DNA of 64,000 nucleotides from Evansella halocellulosilytica (lineage in GTDB: Bacteria; Bacillota; Bacilli; Bacillales; Salisediminibacteriaceae): positions 1,708,039 through 1,772,038 of the forward strand of contig NZ_NIST01000001.1 of the NCBI RefSeq assembly GCF_002335745.1, given 5' to 3'. The translations under genes were made by a program, and so were the position numbers. The notes below the pieces were generated by a model, which worked only from the letters and a program-made list of their open reading frames with translations, searched no databases and had not been told where the DNA came from. The stretch's first letter is position 1. Each line of letters starts with the position of its first letter. This document shows positions 43,110 through 52,603 of the stretch, one piece after another.

Positions 43110-44681
43110 ATGGTTAAAAAGAAACAGGATAAAGAAAAAAGTATGGAAGAAACTCTATGGGATTCCGCCAATAAATTAAGAGGTTCTGTTGAGACATCAG
43201 AGTATAAACACGTCGTATTAGGACTTATCTTTTTGAAATTTGCCAGTGACAGTTTTGAAGAAAGAAAGGCAGAACTAATAGATGAAGGAAAGGAAAGATA
43301 TGTTGACATGGTAGAGTTTTATACCATGAAAAATGTCTTTTATCTACCTGAAAAATCTCGATGGAACTACTTGGTGGAAAACGCAAAACAAGAAGATATT
43401 GCATTAAAAATTGATACAGCACTTTTTACTGTAGAGAAAAATAACCCAGCTCTAAAGGGCGCATTACCTGATAACTATTATTCTCGACTAAATCTGGATG
43501 TTAATAAACTTGCATCCTTAATAGATACAATAAATAACATCAATACCCTTAAAGACAAGCAACAAGATATTGTTGGTCGTATTTATGAATATTTCCTTAG
43601 CAGGTTTGCATTGGCGGAAGGAAAAGGTAAAGGAGAATTCTATACTCCTAAAAGCATCGTAAATCTTATTGCTGAAATGCTTGAACCCTATAAAGGTAAA
43701 ATTTATGATCCAGCGTGTGGCTCAGGTGGTATGTTTGTACAGTCGGTAAAATTTATTGAATCCCATCAGGGAAATACAAAAGATATCTCGATTTATGGAC
43801 AGGAATACACAACTACAACTTACAAACTGGCAAAGATGAACCTTGCGATAAGAGGGATTTCAGCTAATCTTGGAGAAACAGCTGCTAATACTTTCTTTAA
43901 TGATCAACATAAGGACTTGAAGGCAGATTATGTAATGGCCAACCCTCCATTTAATCAGAAACAATGGAGAGCTGAAAATGAATTAACAGAAGACCCGCGT
44001 TGGTCAGGGTACGAGGTGCCGCCTAAAGGTAATGCGAACTATGCTTGGATTTTAAATATAGTATCTAAACTATCGGAGAATGGTGTAGCTGGATTTTTAT
44101 TGGCAAACGGTGCATTAAGTGGTGGTGGCGATGAATATAAAATACGTAAAAAGTTAGTTGAAAATGATTTGGTAGAGGCTATTCTTGTCTTACCTATGAA
44201 TATGTTTTATACAACAGATATAAGTGTAACCCTTTGGATACTAAATAAAAACAAGAAGGCTAGAACTATTGAAGAAAATGGGGAATTAAAGAAATATAGA
44301 AGCCGTGAGAATGAAATTTTATTTATGAATTTACGGGATATCGGTGTACCGTTTGAAAAAAAATATATTCAGTTTACTGAGGAAGAAATTAAAAGCATTG
44401 CTGACACTTATCATAATTGGCAACAAGTAGGTTTTGAAGAGAAATACGAAAATGTAGCAGAATTTTGTTATAGTGCTAGTTTTGAGGAAGTAGCTAATAA
44501 AGATTTTTCATTAGTTCCAAGTAAATACATTGAGTTTAAAGATCAAGATGAAGATATTGATTTCGACAATAAAATGAAATCACTGCAAGGTGAATTTACT
44601 GAATTATTAAAGGCAGAGGAAAGTTCTAATAAAGATTTACTTGTACTTTTTAAGGAGTTAGGCTATGAGATCAAACTATAA
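43110..44681 (+). CDS. hsdM: Type I restriction-modification, methyltransferase subunit
   Basis: About 523 residues. N6-adenine methyltransferase of the HsdM family: N-terminal helical domain (EETLWDSANKLRGSVETSEYKHVVLGLIFLKF), SAM motif IYDPACGSGGMFVQS, and catalytic NPPF in DYVMANPPFNQKQW. It methylates adenine in the target defined by HsdS, protecting host DNA. ATG 43110 or 43095 is possible; 43110 lies 8 bases after a G5 run. It overlaps hsdS by 17 bases. First gene of the hsdMSR operon. Confidence 0.94.
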   Translation: MVKKKQDKEKSMEETLWDSANKLRGSVETSEYKHVVLGLIFLKFASDSFEERKAELIDEGKERYVDMVEFYTMKNVFYLPEKSRWNYLVENAKQEDIALKIDTALFTVEKNNPALKGALPDNYYSRLNLDVNKLASLIDTINNINTLKDKQQDIVGRIYEYFLSRFALAEGKGKGEFYTPKSIVNLIAEMLEPYKGKIYDPACGSGGMFVQSVKFIESHQGNTKDISIYGQEYTTTTYKLAKMNLAIRGISANLGETAANTFFNDQHKDLKADYVMANPPFNQKQWRAENELTEDPRWSGYEVPPKGNANYAWILNIVSKLSENGVAGFLLANGALSGGGDEYKIRKKLVENDLVEAILVLPMNMFYTTDISVTLWILNKNKKARTIEENGELKKYRSRENEILFMNLRDIGVPFEKKYIQFTEEEIKSIADTYHNWQQVGFEEKYENVAEFCYSASFEEVANKDFSLVPSKYIEFKDQDEDIDFDNKMKSLQGEFTELLKAEESSNKDLLVLFKELGYEIKL

Positions 44682-45915
44682 AAGAATAGGAGATTTTATA
44701 AGAAAAGTAAATGTACGAAACACTGAACTTAATGTAACAAATTTGATGGGTATAAATATTGATAAATTTTTTATGCCTTCTGTAGCTAATACCGTTGGTA
44801 CAGACATGTCGAAGTATAGAATAGTAAAAAAGGGACAATTTGCTTGTAACAGGATGCATGTTGGAAGAGATAAACGATTGCCCGTGGCGTTATCAAAGGA
44901 ACAAGATATTATTGTATCTCCAGCTTACGATGTTTTTGAAATAATAGATCAAGAAGAGCTTAATCCGGATTACTTGATGATGTGGTTTTTACGTGAAGAG
45001 TTTGACAGAAATGCATGGTTTTATACTGATGCTGATGTACGAGGGGGGTTAAAGTGGGAAGATTTTTGTAATATTCCGATTCAGGTACCTACAATTACAG
45101 AGCAACAAGAAATTGTAGAGGAGTTCAGAGTATTTGATCATAGAATAAGCTTGAATAACAATCTTATACAAAAATTACAAGAAACTGTACAGGTAATCTA
45201 TAAACAGTGGTTTATTGATCTTGAATTTCCTGATGTTAATGGTAACGCCTATAAATCGAGTGGAGGAGAAATGGATTTTAATGCTGAAATGGATAAGGAT
45301 ATACCACGGGGGTGGAAAGTTACCCCATTAAATTCCATATGCACTAAAATTGGGAGTGGAGCAACCCCGCGAGGTGGAAAGGGTAGCTATCATAATAAAG
45401 GCATTTCTCTAATAAGAAGTCAAAATGTATATGATTTTGTTTTTTCACCTAAAGATATTGCCTATATTGATGAAAATCAGGCAAAGAAACTTACAAATGT
45501 TAAGGTAGAAGAAAATGATATTTTGTTAAATATCACTGGTGTATCCGTAGCAAGGTGTTGTAAAGTACCAAAATTTACCTTACCTGCCAGAGTTAATCAA
45601 CATGTCATGATAATTCGTCCCGAGGGCGATTTAAATTTGAACCACTATTTACTGTCTTTACTATGTTATTCAGAAAACAAGTCAAAGTTATTAGGAATTA
45701 GCCAGTCTGGATCAACAAGAGAAGCAATAACAAAATCAGAAGTTGAAAATTTCAAAATTCTACTCCCAACGAATGAAGTGCTTAATGATTTTGAAAAACG
45801 TATACGTTGTTTTATTGAATTGATTGACATAAAGGTTTTACAAAATGAAAAGTTACGTAATCTCATTAAACTACTTTTATCAAGACTTGCAAAAGCAAAG
45901 GAGGTGGAACAGTGA
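44665..45915 (+). CDS. hsdS: Type I restriction-modification, specificity subunit
   Basis: 416 residues with two target recognition domains, each followed by a helical spacer: TRD1 from the start to about 150 (NIPIQVPTITEQQEIVEEFRVFDHRISLNNNLIQKLQETVQ), TRD2 from about 215 (IPRGWKVTPLNSICTKIGSGATPRGGKGSY) ending in LLPTNEVLNDFEKRIRCFIE. The first half has unusual N-terminal text (MRSNYKRIGDFIRKVNVRN), like HsdS proteins of the EcoR124 group. DNA specificity cannot be read. AAGGAG lies just upstream of the ATG. Confidence 0.92.
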   Translation: MRSNYKRIGDFIRKVNVRNTELNVTNLMGINIDKFFMPSVANTVGTDMSKYRIVKKGQFACNRMHVGRDKRLPVALSKEQDIIVSPAYDVFEIIDQEELNPDYLMMWFLREEFDRNAWFYTDADVRGGLKWEDFCNIPIQVPTITEQQEIVEEFRVFDHRISLNNNLIQKLQETVQVIYKQWFIDLEFPDVNGNAYKSSGGEMDFNAEMDKDIPRGWKVTPLNSICTKIGSGATPRGGKGSYHNKGISLIRSQNVYDFVFSPKDIAYIDENQAKKLTNVKVEENDILLNITGVSVARCCKVPKFTLPARVNQHVMIIRPEGDLNLNHYLLSLLCYSENKSKLLGISQSGSTREAITKSEVENFKILLPTNEVLNDFEKRIRCFIELIDIKVLQNEKLRNLIKLLLSRLAKAKEVEQ

Positions 45916-48900
45916 AATTCACAGAGGAATCCTTAGAGCAGGCTGTCATAGAACTTTTTGAAACTGAAGACTATCTGTACCATAATGGCACCCATATCCA
46001 TAAGGAAATTAACGATGTACTGCTACGTGATGACTTAAAAGCATTTTTACTCAATCGTTATTCCAATGATGATATTACACTTAATGAGATTGATAGTATT
46101 ATTCGACAAATGGAAGTGCTACCTGCATCAACTCTGTACGAAAGCAATAAAGCCATTATCAAAATGATCTCTGATGGATTTGTTCTGAAACGAGAAGACC
46201 GTAGCAAAAAAGATTTATATATACAGTTGATAGACTTTGAAAACTTAGAGAATAATCTATTTAAAATTGTTAATCAGTTAGAGATACAAGGATATGAAAA
46301 ACGTATTCCTGATGCAATTGTTTATGTAAATGGATTACCTCTTGTAGTAATAGAATTCAAGAGTGCTGTTAAAGAAAATACGACAATAAAGGATGCCTTT
46401 ACACAGTTGACAGTCCGTTATCAGAGAGATATCCCTGAGCTTTTTAAGTATAATGCATTTTGTGTCATTAGTGATGGAGTAAATAATAGAGCTGGTTCGT
46501 TATTTGCTCCATATGATTTCTTTTATGCATGGCGGAAAATAGAAGGCAATGAATCATTTGGAAAAGATGGCATTGATTCTCTGTATACGATGGTAAAAGG
46601 TCTATTTAACCAAAAACGTTTTCTAGAAGTGGTACGTCACTTTATTTATTTCCCTGATACAAGTACTAAAAAGGAAAAAATTGTTCCGCGTTATCCGCAA
46701 TATTATGCAGCATCAAAATTACTAAAGAGTATTAAAAGGAACATGAGGCCACAGGGTTCAGGTAAGGGCGGTACGTATTTTGGTGCTACGGGGTCTGGTA
46801 AAAGTTATGCCATGCTCTATCTTACAAGGCTGTCCATGAGAGATAAAGACTTACACAGCCCTACTATTGTCTTGATATCAGATAGAACCGATTTAGATGA
46901 TCAACTTTCAACTCAATTTACAAATGCCAAGAATTTTATTGGAGATGATCAAGTAATAAGTGTAGAAAGTCGGGAAGATTTAAAATCTTACTTACAAAAC
47001 AGAAAAAGTGGTGGGGTATTTTTAACCACTATTCAAAAGTTTAACGAAGATATCGATTTACTAACCGATAGAAACAATGTTATTTGTATTTCGGACGAAG
47101 CACACCGTTCACAAACTAATCTTGACCAAAAAATAAAGATCACCAAAGATGGTGTCGAGAAGAAATATGGTTTTGCCAAGCATTTGCACAATTCTTTACC
47201 TAACGCGACCTATGTTGGTTTTACTGGAACGCCAGTAGATGCAACAATAGATGTATTTGGGGAAGTAGAAGACGCATATACAATGATCGAAGCAGTATAC
47301 GATGAAATTACAGTACGGATTGTGTATGAAGGAAGAGCGGCCAAAGTTAATTTAAATGAATCTAAAATACAAGAAATTGAAGAGTATTATAAAGTATGTG
47401 AAACCGCTGGAGCTAACGAGTATCAGATAGATGAAAGTAAAAGAGCAGTAACCCAAATGGACATTATTCTTGGGGACCCTAAACGGTTAAAATTAGTAGC
47501 TGAAGATTTTATAGAGCATTATGAAAAGAGAATTGAAGAGGGTGCAACTGTTAAGGGTAAAGCAATGTTTGTCGCTTCTAATCGGCATATTGCTTATGAT
47601 TTATATAAGGAAATTCTTGCATTACGTCCAGAATGGGCAGAAGTAAAAGCTTGTGATGAAAATGAAGAACTTACTGAGAGTGAAAGAAAAGAAATTAAAC
47701 CAATGGAAAGAATTAAGATGGTTATGACGCGTAATAAAGACGATAGTAAAGAGCTATATGACCTGTTAGGTACGAAAGAATATAGAAAGGAACTAGATCG
47801 GCAATTTAAAAATGAAAAATCAAACTTCAAAATAGCAATTGTTGTTGATATGTGGCTAACGGGATTTGATGTACCTTCACTAGATACTATATATATTGAT
47901 AAACCTATTCAGCGACATACATTGATTCAGACAATTTCACGAGTAAATCGAGTTTATGAGGGTAAAGAAACTGGTTTAGTCGTTGATTACTTTGGAATTA
48001 AAAATAATCTAAATTTAGCAATGAAGCAATATGGGGTAGTAGAAGGAGACAATTTTGATGGTATTGATAAGGCAGTTGTAATTGTTAAAGACCAGCTAGA
48101 TTTATTAGCAAAAATCTTTTATAAGTTTGATAATACTGCTTATTTTCAGGGAACACCATTGCAACAGTTACAGTGCTTGAATCAAGCAGCAGAATTTGTA
48201 CAGCAAACGGAACAATTAGAAAAACGCTTTATTGCAATAACGAAGAAACTCCGCTCTGCATACAATTTATGTGTTTCTAGTGAAGAGATAAGCCAAATAG
48301 AAAGAGATTATATTCACTATTACCTAGCTATAAGATCCATTATTCATAAACTAACAAAGGGAAATGCTCCGGACACCGCTCAAATGAATGAAAAAGTAAG
48401 GCTAATGATGGAAGAAGCATTAATAAGTGAAGGAGTAGAAGAAGTATTTAAGCTAGATAAAAACGACCCGAAAAATAGTGCGGATCTATTTAGTGGTGAG
48501 TATTTGGCTAAAATCGATAAATTAAAACTGCCAAACACTAAGATTAAGCTTCTGCAAAAGCTATTGTCAAAGGCAATAGAGGAATTTAAGAAGACTAATA
48601 AAATGCAAGGTGTTGACTTTTCTAAACGATTTAAGAAATTGGTCGATCACTATAATGAAAGAAATGACTTCCAAGCTTTACAAAGTGATGTATTGGATGA
48701 TGTTGCAGAACAATTTGCCGATTTGTTTTCAGAATTAATAAAAGAACGGGATTCTTTTAAGGAGTTAGGAATTGATTATGAGGAAAAGGCCTTTTACGAT
48801 ATCCTCAAAGCAATTTCCGAGAAATATGAATTTGAATACCCACACGATAAACTTATTAAATTATCGCAGGAAGTTAAGGCAATTATTGACGATAAAGCAA

Positions 48901-49058
48901 GGTATACTGACTGGTCAAGTCGAGACGATATTAAGGCAGAGTTAAAAGTTGATCTTATTATAACACTTGCTGAAAACGATTACCCTCCTGTACCTAAAGA
49001 TGAAATTTTTAAAGAGATATTTGAGCAGGCAGAGAATTTTAAGAAGTATAGGGAGTAA
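45912..49058 (+). CDS. hsdR: Type I restriction-modification, restriction/translocase subunit
   Basis: 1048 residues. PD-(D/E)xK nuclease near residue 135-155 (RIPDAIVYVNGLPLVVIEFKSA), Walker A YFGATGSGKSYAMLYL near 295, DEAH box NNVICISDEAHRSQTNLDQ near 395, motif III-like YVGFTGTPVD, and helicase motifs WLTGFDVPSLDTIYIDKPIQRHTLIQTISRVNRVYEGKETGLVVDY. C-terminal helical domain binds the methylase. The complete motif set implies an active restriction enzyme. GTG start overlaps the hsdS stop (GTGA) and follows AAAGGAGGTGGAACA. Confidence 0.95.
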   Translation: MKFTEESLEQAVIELFETEDYLYHNGTHIHKEINDVLLRDDLKAFLLNRYSNDDITLNEIDSIIRQMEVLPASTLYESNKAIIKMISDGFVLKREDRSKKDLYIQLIDFENLENNLFKIVNQLEIQGYEKRIPDAIVYVNGLPLVVIEFKSAVKENTTIKDAFTQLTVRYQRDIPELFKYNAFCVISDGVNNRAGSLFAPYDFFYAWRKIEGNESFGKDGIDSLYTMVKGLFNQKRFLEVVRHFIYFPDTSTKKEKIVPRYPQYYAASKLLKSIKRNMRPQGSGKGGTYFGATGSGKSYAMLYLTRLSMRDKDLHSPTIVLISDRTDLDDQLSTQFTNAKNFIGDDQVISVESREDLKSYLQNRKSGGVFLTTIQKFNEDIDLLTDRNNVICISDEAHRSQTNLDQKIKITKDGVEKKYGFAKHLHNSLPNATYVGFTGTPVDATIDVFGEVEDAYTMIEAVYDEITVRIVYEGRAAKVNLNESKIQEIEEYYKVCETAGANEYQIDESKRAVTQMDIILGDPKRLKLVAEDFIEHYEKRIEEGATVKGKAMFVASNRHIAYDLYKEILALRPEWAEVKACDENEELTESERKEIKPMERIKMVMTRNKDDSKELYDLLGTKEYRKELDRQFKNEKSNFKIAIVVDMWLTGFDVPSLDTIYIDKPIQRHTLIQTISRVNRVYEGKETGLVVDYFGIKNNLNLAMKQYGVVEGDNFDGIDKAVVIVKDQLDLLAKIFYKFDNTAYFQGTPLQQLQCLNQAAEFVQQTEQLEKRFIAITKKLRSAYNLCVSSEEISQIERDYIHYYLAIRSIIHKLTKGNAPDTAQMNEKVRLMMEEALISEGVEEVFKLDKNDPKNSADLFSGEYLAKIDKLKLPNTKIKLLQKLLSKAIEEFKKTNKMQGVDFSKRFKKLVDHYNERNDFQALQSDVLDDVAEQFADLFSELIKERDSFKELGIDYEEKAFYDILKAISEKYEFEYPHDKLIKLSQEVKAIIDDKARYTDWSSRDDIKAELKVDLIITLAENDYPPVPKDEIFKEIFEQAENFKKYRE

Positions 49059-49079
49059 CCATACATGCAGCTTTTAAGT

Positions 49080-49111
49080 CAAAGAAGAGATGCTTGTGCA
49101 TCTCTTCTTTG
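49080..49111 (+). terminator. Hairpin after hsdR
   Basis: CAAAGAAGAGATGC and GCATCTCTTCTTTG form a perfect 14-bp stem around TTGT. Ends the hsd operon; the following T run is short. Confidence 0.8.
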
Positions 49112-49370
49112 TCAGACATACAAGTTGCACTAACAACTTATTTTAAAGTATTGCCAACACTAGGTGAATTTATAAGTGAGTCAAATACTGTTATTTCTAA
49201 TTGACAATAATAGACAATAAATTCAAAATAGTAAGTATAAGCCAGCAATTCCATATAACAAACTAATATCAAAACATCATGATAAGCAGAGGATAGCGCC
49301 GTTAGGGTATTCTTCTGCTTACTTTTATGTACAGAGTTTAACATTACAGTATTTGAAAGGAGTTAATTCT
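49112..49370. other. Promoter region of the Gabija-like genes
   Basis: About 260 AT-rich bases. TTGACA at 49201 is a possible -35 but its -10 partner is unclear. No gene with a start signal on either strand. Confidence 0.35.
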
Positions 49371-50975
49371 TTGATAGAAAAAGTAGTTATTAAAAATTAT
49401 AAATCAATTGAATATCTAGATTTAAAACTAGATGATGAAATGAATATTCTGGTTGGCAATAATGAACAAGGGAAATCTACTATATTAGAAGCCGTTAATT
49501 TAGCGCTAACAAGTACATTAAATAAACGAAATATACATAATGAGTTAAACCCCTTTCTTTTTAATAAAAAAGTTGTTGAAGACTACATAAACAATATTGC
49601 ACATGGTAAACAGGAGGTCCCTCCTAACATACTTATAGAATTATATTTAAAGGAAAATGATCAGATTATATCGTGGAAAGGGTCAAACAATTTAAAAAAA
49701 GAAAATACATGCGGCATAAGTTTATCCATTGAGTTTGATGATGATTATACTGAAGAATATCAACAATATATAGAACAATCTACTAATATAAAAAACATAC
49801 CAATTGAGTATTATAAAGTTAATTGGTATTCATTTGCATCTAATCCAATAACTCCGCGAAGTAATCCAGTTAAATGTGTATTAATCGATCCAACGGAAGG
49901 AAAAACATGGAGTGGTACGGATAGATATATTTCAAGCGTAATTGGTGATGTTTTAGAACCGAAACAACGTGCAACCCTTAACTTTAATTTCAGAGATATT
50001 AAAGAGAGGTTCTCTGAAATTGAATCAATATCACAGATTAATAATACACTCTCTGAAAAAACTGGAGAAATCTCAGATAAAGAACTTGCTATTTCTTTAG
50101 ATATATCTCAAAAAAATGGATGGGAATCCAATTTAACTGCATATTTGGACGATATTCCTTTTGATTTTATCGGAAAGGGAGAACAAAATTCAGTAAAATT
50201 GAAATTATCTCTTGAATCAAATGCTGATGAAGCTCAGATAGTTCTAATTGAAGAACCAGAAAATCACTTATCCCATTCTAATATGTATAAATTAATTAAT
50301 CAGATTACAGAAAAATGTAAGGGGAAACAGCTAATAATCACAACACATAGCACTTATGTTTTAAATAAACTAGGCTTAGACAAAGTAGTATTGATGAATA
50401 ATAGCAATCACATGACATTAAGAGATCTAAACCAAGATACATATACTTATTTTAAAAAACTACCCGGTTACGATACACTTCGATTATTGCTAGCTGATAA
50501 AGCCATTTTAGTTGAAGGACCATCAGATGAGTTAATTGTTCAAAAAGCCTATTATCAGGAGTATAATAGACTTCCAATCGAAGATGGTATCGATGTCATA
50601 ACAGTAAGAGGATTGTCATTTAAACGTTTTTTAGAGATTGCTGATTTATTAAAAAAGGAAGTGGCTGTTGTCACTGATAATGACGGAAATGTTGATAAAA
50701 ATATTATTAAAAAATATGGTGACCATTATCTTAATCATCCTAAAATCAAAATTTGCTACAGTGAGGACACAAGATACGCAACGCTGGAACCACAGATAGT
50801 ATCAGTGAATGAGTTATCTGTTTTAAATGATATTTTTGGTAAAAATTATACTTCTAAGGAAGAGCTTATTAAATATATGACAAGTTCAGGAAATAAAAGT
50901 GAGTGTGCGATGTGTATATTTGATTCAAATAAACAAATTGTTATACCGGAGTATATAAATGAAGCCATTAAATAA
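49371..50975 (+). CDS. gajA: Gabija-like GajA: OLD-family ATPase/TOPRIM endonuclease
   Basis: About 534 residues. ABC-type ATPase with Walker A MNILVGNNEQGKSTILEAVN near residue 30, Walker B region AQIVLIEEPENHLSHSNMY near 290 and H-loop QLIITTHSTYVLNKL; C-terminal TOPRIM domain with KAILVEGPSDELIVQKAYY near 380 (glutamate) and VAVVTDNDGNVDKN (D-x-D). Order and length fit GajA, which nicks phage DNA. TTG 49371 follows AAAGGAGTTAATTC. The helicase gene overlaps its end, as in Gabija operons. Naming is by arrangement; homology needs checking. Confidence 0.8.
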   Translation: MIEKVVIKNYKSIEYLDLKLDDEMNILVGNNEQGKSTILEAVNLALTSTLNKRNIHNELNPFLFNKKVVEDYINNIAHGKQEVPPNILIELYLKENDQIISWKGSNNLKKENTCGISLSIEFDDDYTEEYQQYIEQSTNIKNIPIEYYKVNWYSFASNPITPRSNPVKCVLIDPTEGKTWSGTDRYISSVIGDVLEPKQRATLNFNFRDIKERFSEIESISQINNTLSEKTGEISDKELAISLDISQKNGWESNLTAYLDDIPFDFIGKGEQNSVKLKLSLESNADEAQIVLIEEPENHLSHSNMYKLINQITEKCKGKQLIITTHSTYVLNKLGLDKVVLMNNSNHMTLRDLNQDTYTYFKKLPGYDTLRLLLADKAILVEGPSDELIVQKAYYQEYNRLPIEDGIDVITVRGLSFKRFLEIADLLKKEVAVVTDNDGNVDKNIIKKYGDHYLNHPKIKICYSEDTRYATLEPQIVSVNELSVLNDIFGKNYTSKEELIKYMTSSGNKSECAMCIFDSNKQIVIPEYINEAIK

Positions 50976-52083
50976 TAAGGTAATAATTGCTGCTGCAGGT
51001 TCAGGGAAGTCGTCAGATCTAGTTGACAAAGCATTGCACTATAATGACAAGCGAATATTGATAACTACATTTACAATAGATAATACAAAAGAAATTGAGA
51101 AAAAGTTTTTTGACAAGCTTGGATATATCCCAAAAAATGTTGTTGTTCAAACATGGTATTCCTTTTTACTAAGGGAATGTGTAAGACCTTATCAAAATCT
51201 ATTATATGAGAAGAAAAGAATTGAAAATATAGAATTCGTTAATGGTCAATCTACACGTTATGTAGCAAAAAAGGATATTGAAAATTACTATTTCAGAGAT
51301 GGTAAGTATATTTACACCGATAAATTATGTGATTTCATACTTGAAGTTAACTCAATATCAGGTGGTTTGGTTATTGAACGATTAGAGAGTATATATGATA
51401 TCGTTATGATTGATGAGGTACAGGACCTAGCGGGTACAGATTTAGATTTCCTTTATCTATTATTAAAATCTAATATACATAATATTATAGTTGGAGATAA
51501 CCGTCAGGCTACCTACTTCACCAATAATTCAAGGAGAAATAAAAAATATAGAGGACAAACCATATTTGATTTGTTTAGTGAATGGCGGGAAGAAGGATTG
51601 TGTTCCATTGAATACAAGACAGACTGCTTCCGATGTAACCAGTTAATATGTGATATAGCTGATTCTCTTTATCCTGAGATGCCTAAAACCACTTCCCTAA
51701 ATGGTGAACAAACCGGACATGATGGTGTTTTCTATATTCGAAGCAGTGAAGTTTTTGAATATGTAAAAAAATATTCTCCTGTTGTGCTGAGATATGATAA
51801 GAGGACAAAAAATATACCGGAAATTTATTCACCCTTAAATTTTGGCAAGTCTAAAGGACTTACGTTTGATAGAGTTCTTATTTATCCAAATGGCCCAGTA
51901 AATAAATTTTTAAAAGGCGATTATAAAGCAGTAAGTAGTCCAAAAACTAAAGCGGGCTTATATGTTGCTTTAACTAGAGCTAGGTACAGTGTGGTGTTTG
52001 TAACGGATCAAAAGATGATCTCGAATGAGTTAGTTAAAGGATATACATTGAGTGATAGTATGGACGTACCAGTTTATACGTAA
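50959..52083 (+). CDS. gajB: Gabija-like GajB: small UvrD/PcrA-type helicase
   Basis: 374 residues, short for GajB (about 490). SF1 motifs are all there: motif I IIAAAGSGKSSDLVDKAL near residue 9, motif Ia ILITTFTIDNTKEIEKKF, motif II IVMIDEVQDLAG near 150, motif III NIIVGDNRQATYFTNN, motif V SKGLTFDRVLIYP near 300 and motif VI LYVALTRARYSVVFVT near 335. The 1B/2B accessory domains are reduced. GajB senses DNA ends and stimulates GajA. It overlaps gajA by 17 bases, with GGAGTATATAA as ribosome binding site. Confidence 0.78.
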   Translation: MKPLNNKVIIAAAGSGKSSDLVDKALHYNDKRILITTFTIDNTKEIEKKFFDKLGYIPKNVVVQTWYSFLLRECVRPYQNLLYEKKRIENIEFVNGQSTRYVAKKDIENYYFRDGKYIYTDKLCDFILEVNSISGGLVIERLESIYDIVMIDEVQDLAGTDLDFLYLLLKSNIHNIIVGDNRQATYFTNNSRRNKKYRGQTIFDLFSEWREEGLCSIEYKTDCFRCNQLICDIADSLYPEMPKTTSLNGEQTGHDGVFYIRSSEVFEYVKKYSPVVLRYDKRTKNIPEIYSPLNFGKSKGLTFDRVLIYPNGPVNKFLKGDYKAVSSPKTKAGLYVALTRARYSVVFVTDQKMISNELVKGYTLSDSMDVPVYT

Positions 52084-52132
52084 TATTTGTTAAGGTTCAA
52101 GATTAAATTTACTGTTTAGATAGGTGACTTAA

Positions 52133-52393
52133 ATGAAACTTTTATTATGTTTAGAATGTAACGATATTTTTAGCCTTGATCTAAAAATGAAAAAGTGTAG
52201 CTGTGCAAAGACAAAAGGCCGATACATAGACAATCTTAATGCAATTTATGAGGGAGATAGTGCTATGCCTATAGGTTTTAGTAACCCAAGTTTAAAAGAA
52301 GCTATCCTAAATCAACCAGATAAGGGAATGGGCAAAGAGTTTACGGCATTCACAATACCAAGAAACTGTCCAACATTTATTAAGAAAGGATAG
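52133..52393 (+). CDS. Small cysteine-containing protein of unknown function (86 aa)
   Basis: MKLLLCLECNDIFSLDLKMK and CSCAKTKGRYIDNLN form a likely zinc-binding module (C-x2-C ... C-x-C), followed by IPIGFSNPSLKEA-type text (AMPIGFSNPSLKEAIL) and a conserved-looking end FTAFTIPRNCPTFIKKG. I recall similar unassigned proteins in many bacteria but no function. It lies 50 bases after the helicase gene with AGGTGACTTAA upstream, and before the OLD effector, so it could belong to either unit. Confidence 0.7.
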   Translation: MKLLLCLECNDIFSLDLKMKKCSCAKTKGRYIDNLNAIYEGDSAMPIGFSNPSLKEAILNQPDKGMGKEFTAFTIPRNCPTFIKKG

Positions 52394-52603
52394 TAAAAAT
52401 AAGTAAAAGTTATCTCTGTGGTTTTTCTATTTTGATATTCATATGAAGTAGAGTATATAAAATCACAAACATCTAGAAAAGGGATTGAAATGTTAATAAC
52501 TAAGCGGTTATTTAGTTGATGTATAATTAATATTAGGGAAACAACTAACAGGTGAATAACCGGATAAAAGATAATTTGCAAAAAGCAACTGGGAGATTAA
52601 TAT
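52394..52603 (+). promoter_or_regulatory. Intergenic region with candidate promoter for the retron-like unit
   Basis: Holds TATAAT at 52522-52527 in the context GATGTATAATTA, nearly the same as the -10 before hsdM, and a short inverted repeat AACTAA/TTAGTT just upstream. The -35 is not convincing. The ribosome binding site GGGAG lies before the ATG at 52604. Confidence 0.4.

Noticed and set aside
43079-43309. Minus-strand ORF within hsdM start region
   Set aside because: Antisense shadow of hsdM codons with low-complexity serine/leucine content.
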